Below the pieces are notes generated by a model. That model searched no databases. It was not told the DNA's origin and saw nothing but the letters and a program-made list of their open reading frames with translations. A stretch of DNA of 7,198 nt, from positions 1 to 7,198 of the forward strand of contig JACPMD010000076.1 in assembly GCA_016186235.1 (NCBI GenBank), given 5' to 3'. A program made the position numbers and the translations under genes. The stretch's first letter is position 1, and each line of letters begins with the position of its first letter. Source of the DNA: Candidatus Roizmanbacteria bacterium (GTDB lineage Bacteria > Patescibacteriota > Microgenomatia > UBA1406 > GWC2-37-13). This document shows positions 1 through 5,390 of the stretch, one piece after another.

Positions 1-29
1 AGATGAGTTTAGACCGCCTTCGTTTCTAT

Positions 30-71
30 GGACAATTCAGATGTCTAACTATAGAGACAACTGAGATGTCC
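30..71. repeat. Pair of imperfect palindromes upstream of the TPR gene
   Basis: Two 15-bp copies lie at 31-45 (GACAATTCAGATGTC) and 56-70 (GACAACTGAGATGTC). They match at 13 of 15 positions and start 25 bp apart. Each is itself palindromic: GACA pairs with TGTC, and in the second copy CT also pairs with AG. The copies can also pair with each other (12 Watson-Crick pairs plus one G-T of 15, extended by G30-C71) around a 10-nt loop at 46-55. No T-run follows, so this is not an intrinsic terminator. It could be a pair of operator sites before the promoter at 93-120, or the repeat-bearing end of an insertion sequence whose body lies left of the window. The sequence alone does not decide between these. 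Confidence 0.6.
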
Positions 72-87
72 GTTAACATGAAGTAAT

Positions 88-125
88 TATACTTGACAAG
101 CTTTGGATTTTACATATACTTGACA
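88..125 (+). repeat. Direct repeat TATACTTGACA (two copies)
   Basis: The 11-bp word TATACTTGACA occurs at 88-98 and again at 115-125, starting 27 bp apart. Each copy fuses a -10-like hexamer to a -35-like hexamer. The -35 of the first copy and the -10 of the second copy make the promoter described at 93-120. The leftover hexamers (88-93 and 120-125) have no good partner on the plus strand. A local duplication may have created the promoter. Confidence 0.6.
93..120 (+). promoter_or_regulatory. Sigma-70-type promoter of the TPR gene
   Basis: The -35 element TTGACA at 93-98 is a perfect consensus match. It is followed by a 16-nt spacer and the -10 element TATACT at 115-120 (5 of 6 matches). Transcription should start near 127, leaving a leader of roughly 8 nt before the ATG at 135. 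There is no Shine-Dalgarno sequence in that leader. Confidence 0.75.
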
Positions 126-134
126 TAAATCTCT

Positions 135-926
135 ATGAATGAACTCGAAATTTTGGAGCGTCAAGCGGTCGACGCGGCGATACAGTTTCGATGGACCGAA
201 GCAGTAGATTTAAACAAACAAATCATCGCTCAAGATAAACATAACCTCAATGCATTTCTACGTCTCGGTTTTGCAAATCTGCAACTGCAAAAATTGAATG
301 AGGCAAAAAGATTCTATCGCAAGGCTTTAAAGATTCAATCCAATAGTAACGTGGCAAAAGAAAACCTCGAGCGGATTAAGATCCTTCAATCAAGATCTGC
401 AAAGAGCAAGAAAACCCAAGAACTCAACCTTGACCCAAACCTCTTTCTAGAGGTACCTGGAAAAACAAAAAGCGTAATTCTCGTAAAGCTAGGTCAGAAA
501 AATATCCTTGCGCATATTAACGTCGGCCAAGAAGTTTACCTTAAGCCAAAGAAAAGGAAAGTAGAGGTAAGAGCACGCGAGAACGAATATATCGGAAGCC
601 TTCCTGACGATCTATCAAAACGTCTCCTTTTATTCTTGAAGGCGAAAAGCAAGTACCAAGTGTTTGTCAAAGAAGCAAACCTTAATAGAGTCACCGTATT
701 TATAAGCGAACTGTCAAAAGGAAAAAAGGTGAGTAAGTATATTTCCTTTCCGCAAAACATCTATGCTCAAATAACAGATATTCAATCTCAAGAGGAAGGA
801 AATGAAGATGAGGCGGAAGAGCTGCCTGAAAGCGACTTGGAAAAACTCGCAGAAACATTAACGAGCGAAGAAAAAGAGTATCTCCCCTATCGCCCGGAGG
901 CTGAAGAAGAAGAATCAGAAGAATAA
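135..926 (+). CDS. TPR protein with HIRAN-like beta domain and acidic tail
   Basis: This 263-residue, probably cytoplasmic protein has three parts. Residues 4-71 form two tetratricopeptide repeats: the second (38-71) shows L44, G45, A57, Y61 and A64 at the conserved TPR positions, and the first has A23. Residues about 110-205 form a beta-rich domain ending in IGSLPDDLSKRLLLFL. This resembles the core of HIRAN domains (iGyLp, then a helix), but I see no classic N-x-x-D-x-x-A-I motif. Residues about 218-263 are strongly acidic, ending in PEAEEEESEE. TPRs normally bind partner proteins, and HIRAN-like folds in other proteins bind DNA ends or act in helicase fusions, so a scaffold or nucleic-acid-associated role is only an inference. 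The ATG at 135 is the first start after the promoter at 93-120. The last 40 nt overlap the convergent gene that ends at 887. Confidence 0.85.
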   Translation: MNELEILERQAVDAAIQFRWTEAVDLNKQIIAQDKHNLNAFLRLGFANLQLQKLNEAKRFYRKALKIQSNSNVAKENLERIKILQSRSAKSKKTQELNLDPNLFLEVPGKTKSVILVKLGQKNILAHINVGQEVYLKPKKRKVEVRARENEYIGSLPDDLSKRLLLFLKAKSKYQVFVKEANLNRVTVFISELSKGKKVSKYISFPQNIYAQITDIQSQEEGNEDEAEELPESDLEKLAETLTSEEKEYLPYRPEAEEEESEE

Positions 927-1081
927 TGTTTTATTTTATTCTTGAAAAATAAAATAGTCCCTCTTACCGACTTGAATTTGAGAAGTTTTCGAATTTCTTT
1001 TGGTAGTTCAAAGTCTTTCATAGATCTCAAAGCGAGAAGAAATGAAAAAATAAAAAGTAACACAAACGCGATTATTAACAT
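887..1081 (-). CDS. Small single-helix membrane protein, conserved type, function unknown
   Basis: The 64-residue product begins with a hydrophobic helix (about residues 2-18, MLIIAFVLLFIFSFLLAL). A charged region follows, with RSMKDFELPKEIRKLLK, then GTILFFKNKIKHY, then a serine-rich tail. It is probably an inner-membrane protein with most of its chain in the cytoplasm. Despite its size it looks genuine: it starts 4 nt after the stop of the upstream gene, and a strong GGAGGT ribosome binding site lies 11 nt before its ATG. I recall similar small proteins from Microgenomates genomes but cannot confirm this here. The last 13 codons or so are antisense to the acidic tail of the TPR gene, so the SSDSSSS tail may be a by-product of that overlap. 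No function can be assigned. Confidence 0.7.
   Translation of the reverse strand: MLIIAFVLLFIFSFLLALRSMKDFELPKEIRKLLKFKSVRGTILFFKNKIKHYSSDSSSSASGR
932..956. other. AT-only inverted repeat after the TPR stop codon
   Basis: TATTTTATT at 932-940 and AATAAAATA at 948-956 form a 9-bp perfect stem with a 7-nt loop, 5 nt after the TPR stop codon. It lies inside the coding part of the convergent 64-residue gene. There is no G/C in the stem and no T-run on either strand after it, so it is a weak candidate for a 3'-end structure at best. Confidence 0.3.
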
Positions 1082-1085
1082 AATG

Positions 1086-2006
1086 TTAGTCTACCTCCCA
1101 TTCCCCTTCCTTCTCTCCTAATATCACAATTATATCGTATGGACTTGTAATTCCTTTTGTCATTTTACAGCCTAAAAACGTTGCAATGCCTCTTGCTGTT
1201 AATGAGCCTACGGATTCTTTTTCCCAAACGATACAACCCTTTTCAGTTTTATCGATTTGAGATAGGTCAGCCACTCGTATCCCCTCCCCTTCTAAAATAT
1301 TTGATATGGCCTGTACAGTTTCATAGCTTTTCGTATATAAAATTTGAACAACGCGCTTTTCATTTCTATAGGACTTTTTATAAAAGTATCCCTGTGATGA
1401 TTCAAAGAATTTCTCAATAGAAAACGCTGCTATGTCGGCCCTCTTCTCGGTTGGGATCTTGCTAATTTCTTTGAACTGGCTTTTTGTTTTAGCAAAAAAA
1501 CGAAAGAAAAGATAGATCCTGTCAAAAAAATGTGCATTTGTTTGCGAAAGAAACAAAGACGTTATACTCGGGACTCCCGTATCGATCAAGCCCTCTCCAA
1601 AATATATTTCGGCACCTCGATTCATCTGCCGGTTAGCTGAAGGATAAAAATAAAAATCGATAAAACTGAGCGATAAAAGGCTGAAAGACTTTCGGAATAA
1701 ATCAGGTTTCTTTTCTAAATCAACCAACCTCCCTAATGCTCCAACACGATAATATCCATAACCGCCTGGGATGATTGTTTCCAGATCAGCTGGCAGCGAC
1801 AGTACGTAGTCCACAGAATCGACGAGGCCAATTGAATAAAGAAGCGTCTCTTTTCCATAAAAAAGAACGTTGACTCTATCTCGCTTTTGAAAAAAAGCCG
1901 AAGAATAAAGGTTCTTAAAAAGGAAAAAGAGAGTGTAAAGACAAAGGATAACTAAAATAACTTTCAGGAGGAGTTTTGTATTGATTTTTTTCTTATGCCA
2001 TTCCAT
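1086..2006 (-). CDS. Membrane-anchored LytR_C-domain protein with degenerate LCP-like region
   Basis: The 306-residue product has a lysine-rich N-terminus and one membrane helix (about residues 12-31), so most of it should lie outside the cytoplasm. Residues about 45-125 resemble a reduced LytR-CpsA-Psr (LCP) core: VNVLFYG, then SLPADL, then GGYGYYRVGAL. Canonical LCP enzymes, which attach glycopolymers to the cell wall, carry Arg in the SIPRD motif. Here that position is A73 and only D74 remains. Residues about 217-298 match the LytR_C fold, with VVQILYTKSYETVQAISNIL, a later SVGSLTARGIATFLG and a closing DIIVILGE. It is therefore probably a non-catalytic or altered cell-envelope protein. 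The start overlaps the end of the antiporter gene by 14 nt, so the two are likely co-transcribed and translationally coupled. Full LCP activity is unlikely, but this is a family-level inference. Confidence 0.75.
   Translation of the reverse strand: MEWHKKKINTKLLLKVILVILCLYTLFFLFKNLYSSAFFQKRDRVNVLFYGKETLLYSIGLVDSVDYVLSLPADLETIIPGGYGYYRVGALGRLVDLEKKPDLFRKSFSLLSLSFIDFYFYPSANRQMNRGAEIYFGEGLIDTGVPSITSLFLSQTNAHFFDRIYLFFRFFAKTKSQFKEISKIPTEKRADIAAFSIEKFFESSQGYFYKKSYRNEKRVVQILYTKSYETVQAISNILEGEGIRVADLSQIDKTEKGCIVWEKESVGSLTARGIATFLGCKMTKGITSPYDIIVILGEKEGEWEVD
1093..1098 (-). promoter_or_regulatory. Strong Shine-Dalgarno for the 64-residue gene
   Basis: On the minus strand GGAGGT lies 11 nt before the ATG at 1081-1079, inside the last codons of the LytR_C gene. 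It is the best ribosome binding site in the window and fixes the start of the small gene. It also suggests translational coupling to the gene upstream. Confidence 0.65.
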
Positions 2007-3630
2007 GCTCTATCTTTAACCTTTTAATCTTTTTGGCAACCTCTGTTTTTTCCATACCCTTCCATAAAAACACCCTTCTTATGATAGATAATGAGGCTTC
2101 AAACTCGGGCTGAATCACTACCTGAACTCCCAAGTCTCTCATCCTTCTCTGTTGATCCTCTCGATGAACTCTTGTGAAAATTACAATTTTAGGATTCAGC
2201 CTTTTTGCATTGAAGATAATCGTCTCTTGAGAAAAATTCTCAGGAACTGCAGCAATGAGCATGTTTGAGTTTTCACACTCGGCATAGTCTAAAACATCGA
2301 TCTCTGTGGGATCTCCATAAATAATATTCACGCCTTCTTGTTTTGCTTTTTCAACGGTGTGAAAATTGTAGTCGATTGCGATAAAGGGAATATTTGCAAG
2401 CATCAAGGCTCTGCCAATATATCGACCAACTCTTCCATAGCCACAGAGGATGACGTGATTTTTTAAGGTAAGAACATCAATGTTGGGTGATTCACGATCG
2501 AAATTAAAGGTGATAAACTTTTCTAATGAAGGGATAAATTGTCTAATCGCCCTACGGATAAATCCATAAATGACTTCTTTCTTATGAATCATAAAAGGAG
2601 TAATAAGAAGGGTGAGAAGGACAACGCTCACGGCGAAATAATATGACTCAGTTCTTATAACTCCATTTGTGAGACCCTGGTAGATAAGAATGAAAGCGTC
2701 TTCCCCTATTTCAAACAAAAATACAGAAAGAGAGAATGCCGTTCGCGAGTGAAAGCGAAAGAAAAGATAGATCAAAAGAACAATCCCCATCTTTATGATC
2801 ACTACAAAAAAGGTAAAGAGGCCGATCAAAAAAATATTTCTCACTGCGTATGCAGGTTCTAGCGTTAAGCCTAAAAACACAAAAAAAATAATCGCGAGCA
2901 TATCTCGAAGAGGACGTATCTGGGAAAAAATGTGATAATGTTCAAGCGTCTGTCCAACGAGTACGCCAGCAATAAATGCCGCTAAAAGGCTTGAAAGTCC
3001 AAAAAAAGAAAATACCGTAAGCGACGCTAAAATAAAGACGATGATAAAGAGGTTAAGGATCTCTCTAGAAACCTTCGCGACTTTGTCAAAGATGACAGGA
3101 ATAAGCTTTTGTCCGACATAATATACAAGAAGAAGTATTAAAGCAGCCTTGAGGCTGTTGATGATGACATTTTGTGTGAGGCTTAGCGCAGATTGATCTT
3201 TACCAAATGAGGAAAGAATGATCAAAAGTGGAATAAATGCGAGGTCTTGAAAAATGAGCACTCCGATCGTGAGTCCTCCTAAAAGCGCCACCTGCATTTT
3301 AAAAATCAGCGACAGTAAGGAGATGAGGATTCCACTTAAAACGATCTGCAGAAATCCTCCAAGAATAACAAATCTTCCAAAGCGACGAATCGCTGAAAAA
3401 TTGGTCTCTAACCCTATGGTAAAGACCAAAAGTACCAGACCTAAAATTGAGAAGTTGCTAATAAAATCCTTAGGGAGTCTCGCACCAAAAAAAAGGTGTA
3501 GAAGGATTCCTCCAATGATATATCCAATAAGCGGCGAAATCTTAAACCTTACTGCCACATATCCTCCGAGAAGCGGAAAAAGCAAGAAAACGAATGTGTC
3601 GAGAAGCAGGTTAAACGGAATATCGGTCAT
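1993..3630 (-). CDS. KefB-like (CPA2) cation/proton antiporter with RCK NAD-binding domain
   Basis: This 545-residue protein has a polytopic membrane part (residues about 6-350) and a cytoplasmic RCK/TrkA-N domain (about 390-510). CPA2 antiporters exchange K+ or Na+ for protons, and RCK domains gate them through bound nucleotide. Visible marks include IGYIIGGILL at 35-44, TIGLE at 71-75, FQDLAFIPLL at 127-136 with the conserved Asp at 129, LAAFIAGVLVG at 216-226, and E310 in GEDAF. The RCK domain has the Rossmann loop CGYGRVGRYIG at 396-406, the acidic D420 after strand 2, and YGDPTE at 438-443. It ends soon after, so there is no TrkA-C domain. Relative to E. coli KefC as remembered, about 27 residues bearing the SSTA helix are absent between residues 121 and 124. 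The gene follows the DksA-like gene by 13 nt. A TATACT at 3643-3638 may allow a leaderless transcript. Confidence 0.9.
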   Translation of the reverse strand: MTDIPFNLLLDTFVFLLFPLLGGYVAVRFKISPLIGYIIGGILLHLFFGARLPKDFISNFSILGLVLLVFTIGLETNFSAIRRFGRFVILGGFLQIVLSGILISLLSLIFKMQVALLGGLTIGVLIFQDLAFIPLLIILSSFGKDQSALSLTQNVIINSLKAALILLLVYYVGQKLIPVIFDKVAKVSREILNLFIIVFILASLTVFSFFGLSSLLAAFIAGVLVGQTLEHYHIFSQIRPLRDMLAIIFFVFLGLTLEPAYAVRNIFLIGLFTFFVVIIKMGIVLLIYLFFRFHSRTAFSLSVFLFEIGEDAFILIYQGLTNGVIRTESYYFAVSVVLLTLLITPFMIHKKEVIYGFIRRAIRQFIPSLEKFITFNFDRESPNIDVLTLKNHVILCGYGRVGRYIGRALMLANIPFIAIDYNFHTVEKAKQEGVNIIYGDPTEIDVLDYAECENSNMLIAAVPENFSQETIIFNAKRLNPKIVIFTRVHREDQQRRMRDLGVQVVIQPEFEASLSIIRRVFLWKGMEKTEVAKKIKRLKIEHGMA

Positions 3631-3637
3631 AACAATG

Positions 3638-3643
3638 AGTATA
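3638..3643 (-). promoter_or_regulatory. Possible -10 element for the antiporter gene
   Basis: Minus-strand TATACT lies 7 nt before the antiporter ATG, so transcription from it would begin at about the start codon. No convincing -35 is found 15-17 nt further up. The same hexamer appears in the better-supported promoters at 115-120, 4034-4039 and 4781-4786, which is the main reason for listing it. Confidence 0.3.
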
Positions 3644-4009
3644 CTATCTTCTCAGTTTTTTCTCGCAGTCTACGTCGTAGCGGGCTTCGGGAAGGACTTT
3701 CAGCCTCGCGATAGGGATCGGATTACCACAGCGCTCGCATATTCCGTATTTGCCTTTCAGCATTTTTGAAAGAGCGAGCTCAATATCATTCAAACGTCTT
3801 TGCAAGGCTTTTATTTCTGCCTCAATGGTATCGTGTCCGACCTGTTCACGCACATCGGTATCAACCGCAGCGTTATCAGAAGCATGATTTGGATCGGCAA
3901 ATGGATCGGATTTTTTCAAATCATCAGTCTGTTTTTCTATCTTTTTCTTTTCTTGAAAGAGCACTTTTTCGAGCCCTTTCTCTAATTTTCGAGATAGTCG
4001 ATTTGACAT
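3644..4009 (-). CDS. DksA/TraR-family zinc-finger protein
   Basis: The 121-residue product matches the DksA/TraR family, whose members bind in the RNA polymerase secondary channel and modulate initiation. Residues about 5-33 and 58-86 would form the two helices of the coiled coil, joined by an acidic linker (DPFADPNHASDNAAVDTD). The C-terminal finger is CERCGNPIPIARLKVLPEARYDVDC. Its ligands by spacing are C91, C94, position 112 and C115; the 91-to-112 spacing of 21 equals that of E. coli DksA (114 to 135). Position 112 is Asp instead of Cys, so zinc would be held by three Cys plus possibly Asp, or weakly. The ATG at 4009 is the only good start that keeps the first helix. It lies inside the end of the Lgt-family gene (86-nt overlap) and has its own promoter at 4034-4061. 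Confidence 0.88.
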   Translation of the reverse strand: MSNRLSRKLEKGLEKVLFQEKKKIEKQTDDLKKSDPFADPNHASDNAAVDTDVREQVGHDTIEAEIKALQRRLNDIELALSKMLKGKYGICERCGNPIPIARLKVLPEARYDVDCEKKLRR

Positions 4010-4763
4010 AGTCTAAAACTAAACTCCTAAAATAGTATAGAAAGTAAAAGGAAAATGTCAAGACGAACACCAAGCCAACCAAACTGTTAAAACTTTGACC
4101 CATAAAGTATAGTTTGTTCCCTTTTAATTTGTCAAACAGAAAATACACAAGGTTAAAAAACCACAAAAAGAAAAAGAAAACAAATCCGCGTGGTCGACGC
4201 TCGCGTCGAACATCAAACATAAGCTTATGAGCAATAAATGCAGCGAAGAAAAAAAGCATTGCTTCGTAAAAGGGAGTGAGGTGTCTCAATCCATCAAATC
4301 CAGAATATTTAATAGACAAAAAAAACTTCGTCTTCTCCCCTACTTCGCTTCCGGCAAAAAAGCTTCCCAGTTTGCCAAATCCTAATGCTATGAAAAGCGG
4401 TCCGATAAAATAGTCTGCTGCTTCAATAAAATTGATCTTTTTTGAAAGGAAATACAGGTAAAGAGTAAGAAACCCTCCAAAGACAGCACCTACAAGTGAC
4501 ATTCCCGGATATCCATTGATCAGGATAAACTTTAAAACGCTAAAACCAAATTTAGAAAAATTGAGCGCTACGTAGGTTATCCTGCCAAAGAACAAAGCTC
4601 CGGCTATCGAAAGAAAAAGCCCGTCAAATAGTTCTTCTTCTTTATACACGGTAAGACGAATATTCTTCCACAAAAGAAAGCTTCCCCAAAAAAAAGCGAG
4701 CACGAGGAAGACGCCAAAGGTATATATTTTGATGAATTTTAGATCTAAAAGAACAGGCAGCAT
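3924..4763 (-). CDS. lgt: Lgt-family membrane protein (prolipoprotein diacylglyceryl transferase-like), active site altered
   Basis: The 279-residue polytopic membrane protein follows the Lgt pattern throughout: FFGRITYVALNF (59-70), PGMSLVGAVFGG (86-97), EAADYFIGPLFIALGFGKLGSFFAG (114-138), RHLTPFYEAML (160-170) and MGQSFNSLVGLV (221-232). Lgt transfers diacylglycerol from phosphatidylglycerol to the lipobox Cys of lipoproteins. Aligning by eye to E. coli Lgt, the important residues are changed: Y26 to F16, H103 to V91, R143 to K131, N146 to S134 and R239 to about N204. Only G154 (here G142) and the RHxxxxYE motif stay. It may therefore have reduced, altered or no transferase activity. The start at 4763 fits the family N-terminus and the promoter; the frame stays open to 4985, but that would run through the opposite gene. 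The basic tail (about 246-279) extends past the usual family end and overlaps the DksA-like gene by 86 nt. Confidence 0.8.
   Translation of the reverse strand: MLPVLLDLKFIKIYTFGVFLVLAFFWGSFLLWKNIRLTVYKEEELFDGLFLSIAGALFFGRITYVALNFSKFGFSVLKFILINGYPGMSLVGAVFGGFLTLYLYFLSKKINFIEAADYFIGPLFIALGFGKLGSFFAGSEVGEKTKFFLSIKYSGFDGLRHLTPFYEAMLFFFAAFIAHKLMFDVRRERRPRGFVFFFFLWFFNLVYFLFDKLKGNKLYFMGQSFNSLVGLVFVLTFSFYFLYYFRSLVLDYVKSTISKIRERARKSALSRKEKDRKTD
4034..4061 (-). promoter_or_regulatory. Internal promoter for the DksA-like gene
   Basis: On the minus strand, TTGACA (4061-4056), a 16-nt spacer and TATACT (4039-4034) have exactly the layout of the TPR promoter. It lies inside the 3' part of the Lgt-family gene. 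Transcription would begin near 4027, giving a leader of about 18 nt before the ATG at 4009. The AGGAG at 4028-4024 would then fall at the 5' end of the RNA and is 14 nt from the ATG, so its use as a ribosome binding site is doubtful. Confidence 0.7.
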
Positions 4764-4780
4764 AAATTTTGGGTATTTAC

Positions 4781-4809
4781 AGTATAATTTAAGATCAGTG
4801 AAAAAACAA
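4781..4809 (-). promoter_or_regulatory. Minus-strand promoter of the Lgt-family gene
   Basis: On the minus strand, TTGTTT (4809-4804), a 17-nt spacer and TATACT (4786-4781) precede the ATG at 4763. The leader would be only about 11 nt and has no Shine-Dalgarno sequence. The -10 overlaps the plus-strand -10 at 4783-4788. Confidence 0.5.
4783..4788 (+). promoter_or_regulatory. Plus-strand -10 element of the HAD-GT-methyltransferase cluster
   Basis: A perfect TATAAT sits 20 nt before the ATG at 4809. Transcription would begin near 4795, leaving a leader of about 14 nt without a ribosome binding site. No good -35 is seen at 16-18 nt upstream. It shares four base pairs with the opposing -10 at 4781-4786, so RNA polymerase probably cannot use both at once. 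Confidence 0.5.
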
Positions 4810-5390
4810 TGAAACAACGGCCTCTTCGCATCGGCTTTGATCTTGACGGAGTACTTCTTTACAATCCTGCACGCATAGTGCGTCCCCTCGTAGTTTTCTT
4901 TAAAAAAATATTTATTCCAAAAGAGCAAAATAAATTTCATTTGCCGAAAACAAAGATCGAGGAAATCATCTGGCTTTTCCTCCATAAATCAAGCTTTATG
5001 ATAACTCCAGGATATGATGAAATAAAAAAACTCGTGAGCGAAAAAAAAATTGAAGCCTATATTATATCTGGAAGGTATGATTCGTTAAAGGAGGATTTCT
5101 ATCACTGGATCAATAAACTAGACGCTACGAAGTATTTTTCCGGTCTGCACTACAATAGCGGCAACGAGCAACCACATATTTACAAAGAAAGGATGATAAA
5201 GAAGCTCAAGTTAGATATCTTCGTTGAGGATAATTGGGATATTGTGAGTCATTTGGCCAATGATGGTAAATTACGCGACGGGAACTGTAAAGTTTTCTGG
5301 ATTTACAACATATTTGACCGGGGAATTCCTTATAGGTACAAATTTCCCCATCTCAAAAAAATCATCGATTTTATCCAATCCATGATATGA
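4809..5390 (+). CDS. HAD-superfamily hydrolase-like protein
   Basis: The 193-residue cytoplasmic protein has the haloacid-dehalogenase motifs in order: motif I FDLDGV at residues 10-15 (nucleophile D11, acid/base D13), motif II with S87 in IISGRY, a Lys candidate for motif III around 126-134, and motif IV FVEDN at 138-142 (E140/D141). A helical cap-like insert lies between motifs I and II (about 20-75). Such proteins usually dephosphorylate small molecules, and the substrate cannot be read from the sequence. It opens a plus-strand cluster and overlaps the glycosyltransferase start by ATGA, which suggests a role in sugar or glycan metabolism, for example removal of a phosphate from a sugar intermediate. 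A 5'-nucleotidase-like function is the alternative. The start at 4809 is supported by the nearby promoter and by leaving motif I ten residues from the N-terminus. Confidence 0.82.
   Translation: MKQRPLRIGFDLDGVLLYNPARIVRPLVVFFKKIFIPKEQNKFHLPKTKIEEIIWLFLHKSSFMITPGYDEIKKLVSEKKIEAYIISGRYDSLKEDFYHWINKLDATKYFSGLHYNSGNEQPHIYKERMIKKLKLDIFVEDNWDIVSHLANDGKLRDGNCKVFWIYNIFDRGIPYRYKFPHLKKIIDFIQSMI

Noticed and set aside
3..86. Short open frames through the repeat pair (plus 3-86, and minus starting at 79)
   Set aside because: The translations are short and unlike any protein I know; they follow the repeats by chance. A truncated upstream transposase cannot be shown from 30 bases.
932..956. Intrinsic terminator for the TPR gene
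   Set aside because: The stem is purely A/T and no T-run follows on either strand, so it is kept only as an inverted repeat.
3254..3769. 171-codon plus-strand open frame across the antiporter and DksA genes
   Set aside because: It is antisense to two well-supported genes, its product resembles no family, and it has no promoter or ribosome binding site.
3766..4011. Plus-strand open frames (also 3800-3985) opposite the DksA-like gene
   Set aside because: They are shadows of the DksA-like coding region with no recognisable protein features.
4764..4985. Upstream extension of the Lgt-like frame to 4985 (74 more residues)
   Set aside because: It runs antisense through the HAD gene, lacks any Lgt-like sequence, and the family N-terminus and promoter fit the start at 4763.
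5041..5049. Nine-A run in the HAD gene as a programmed frameshift or slippage site
   Set aside because: The frame is intact on both sides and HAD motifs II and IV follow in the same frame, so no frameshift needs to be assumed.
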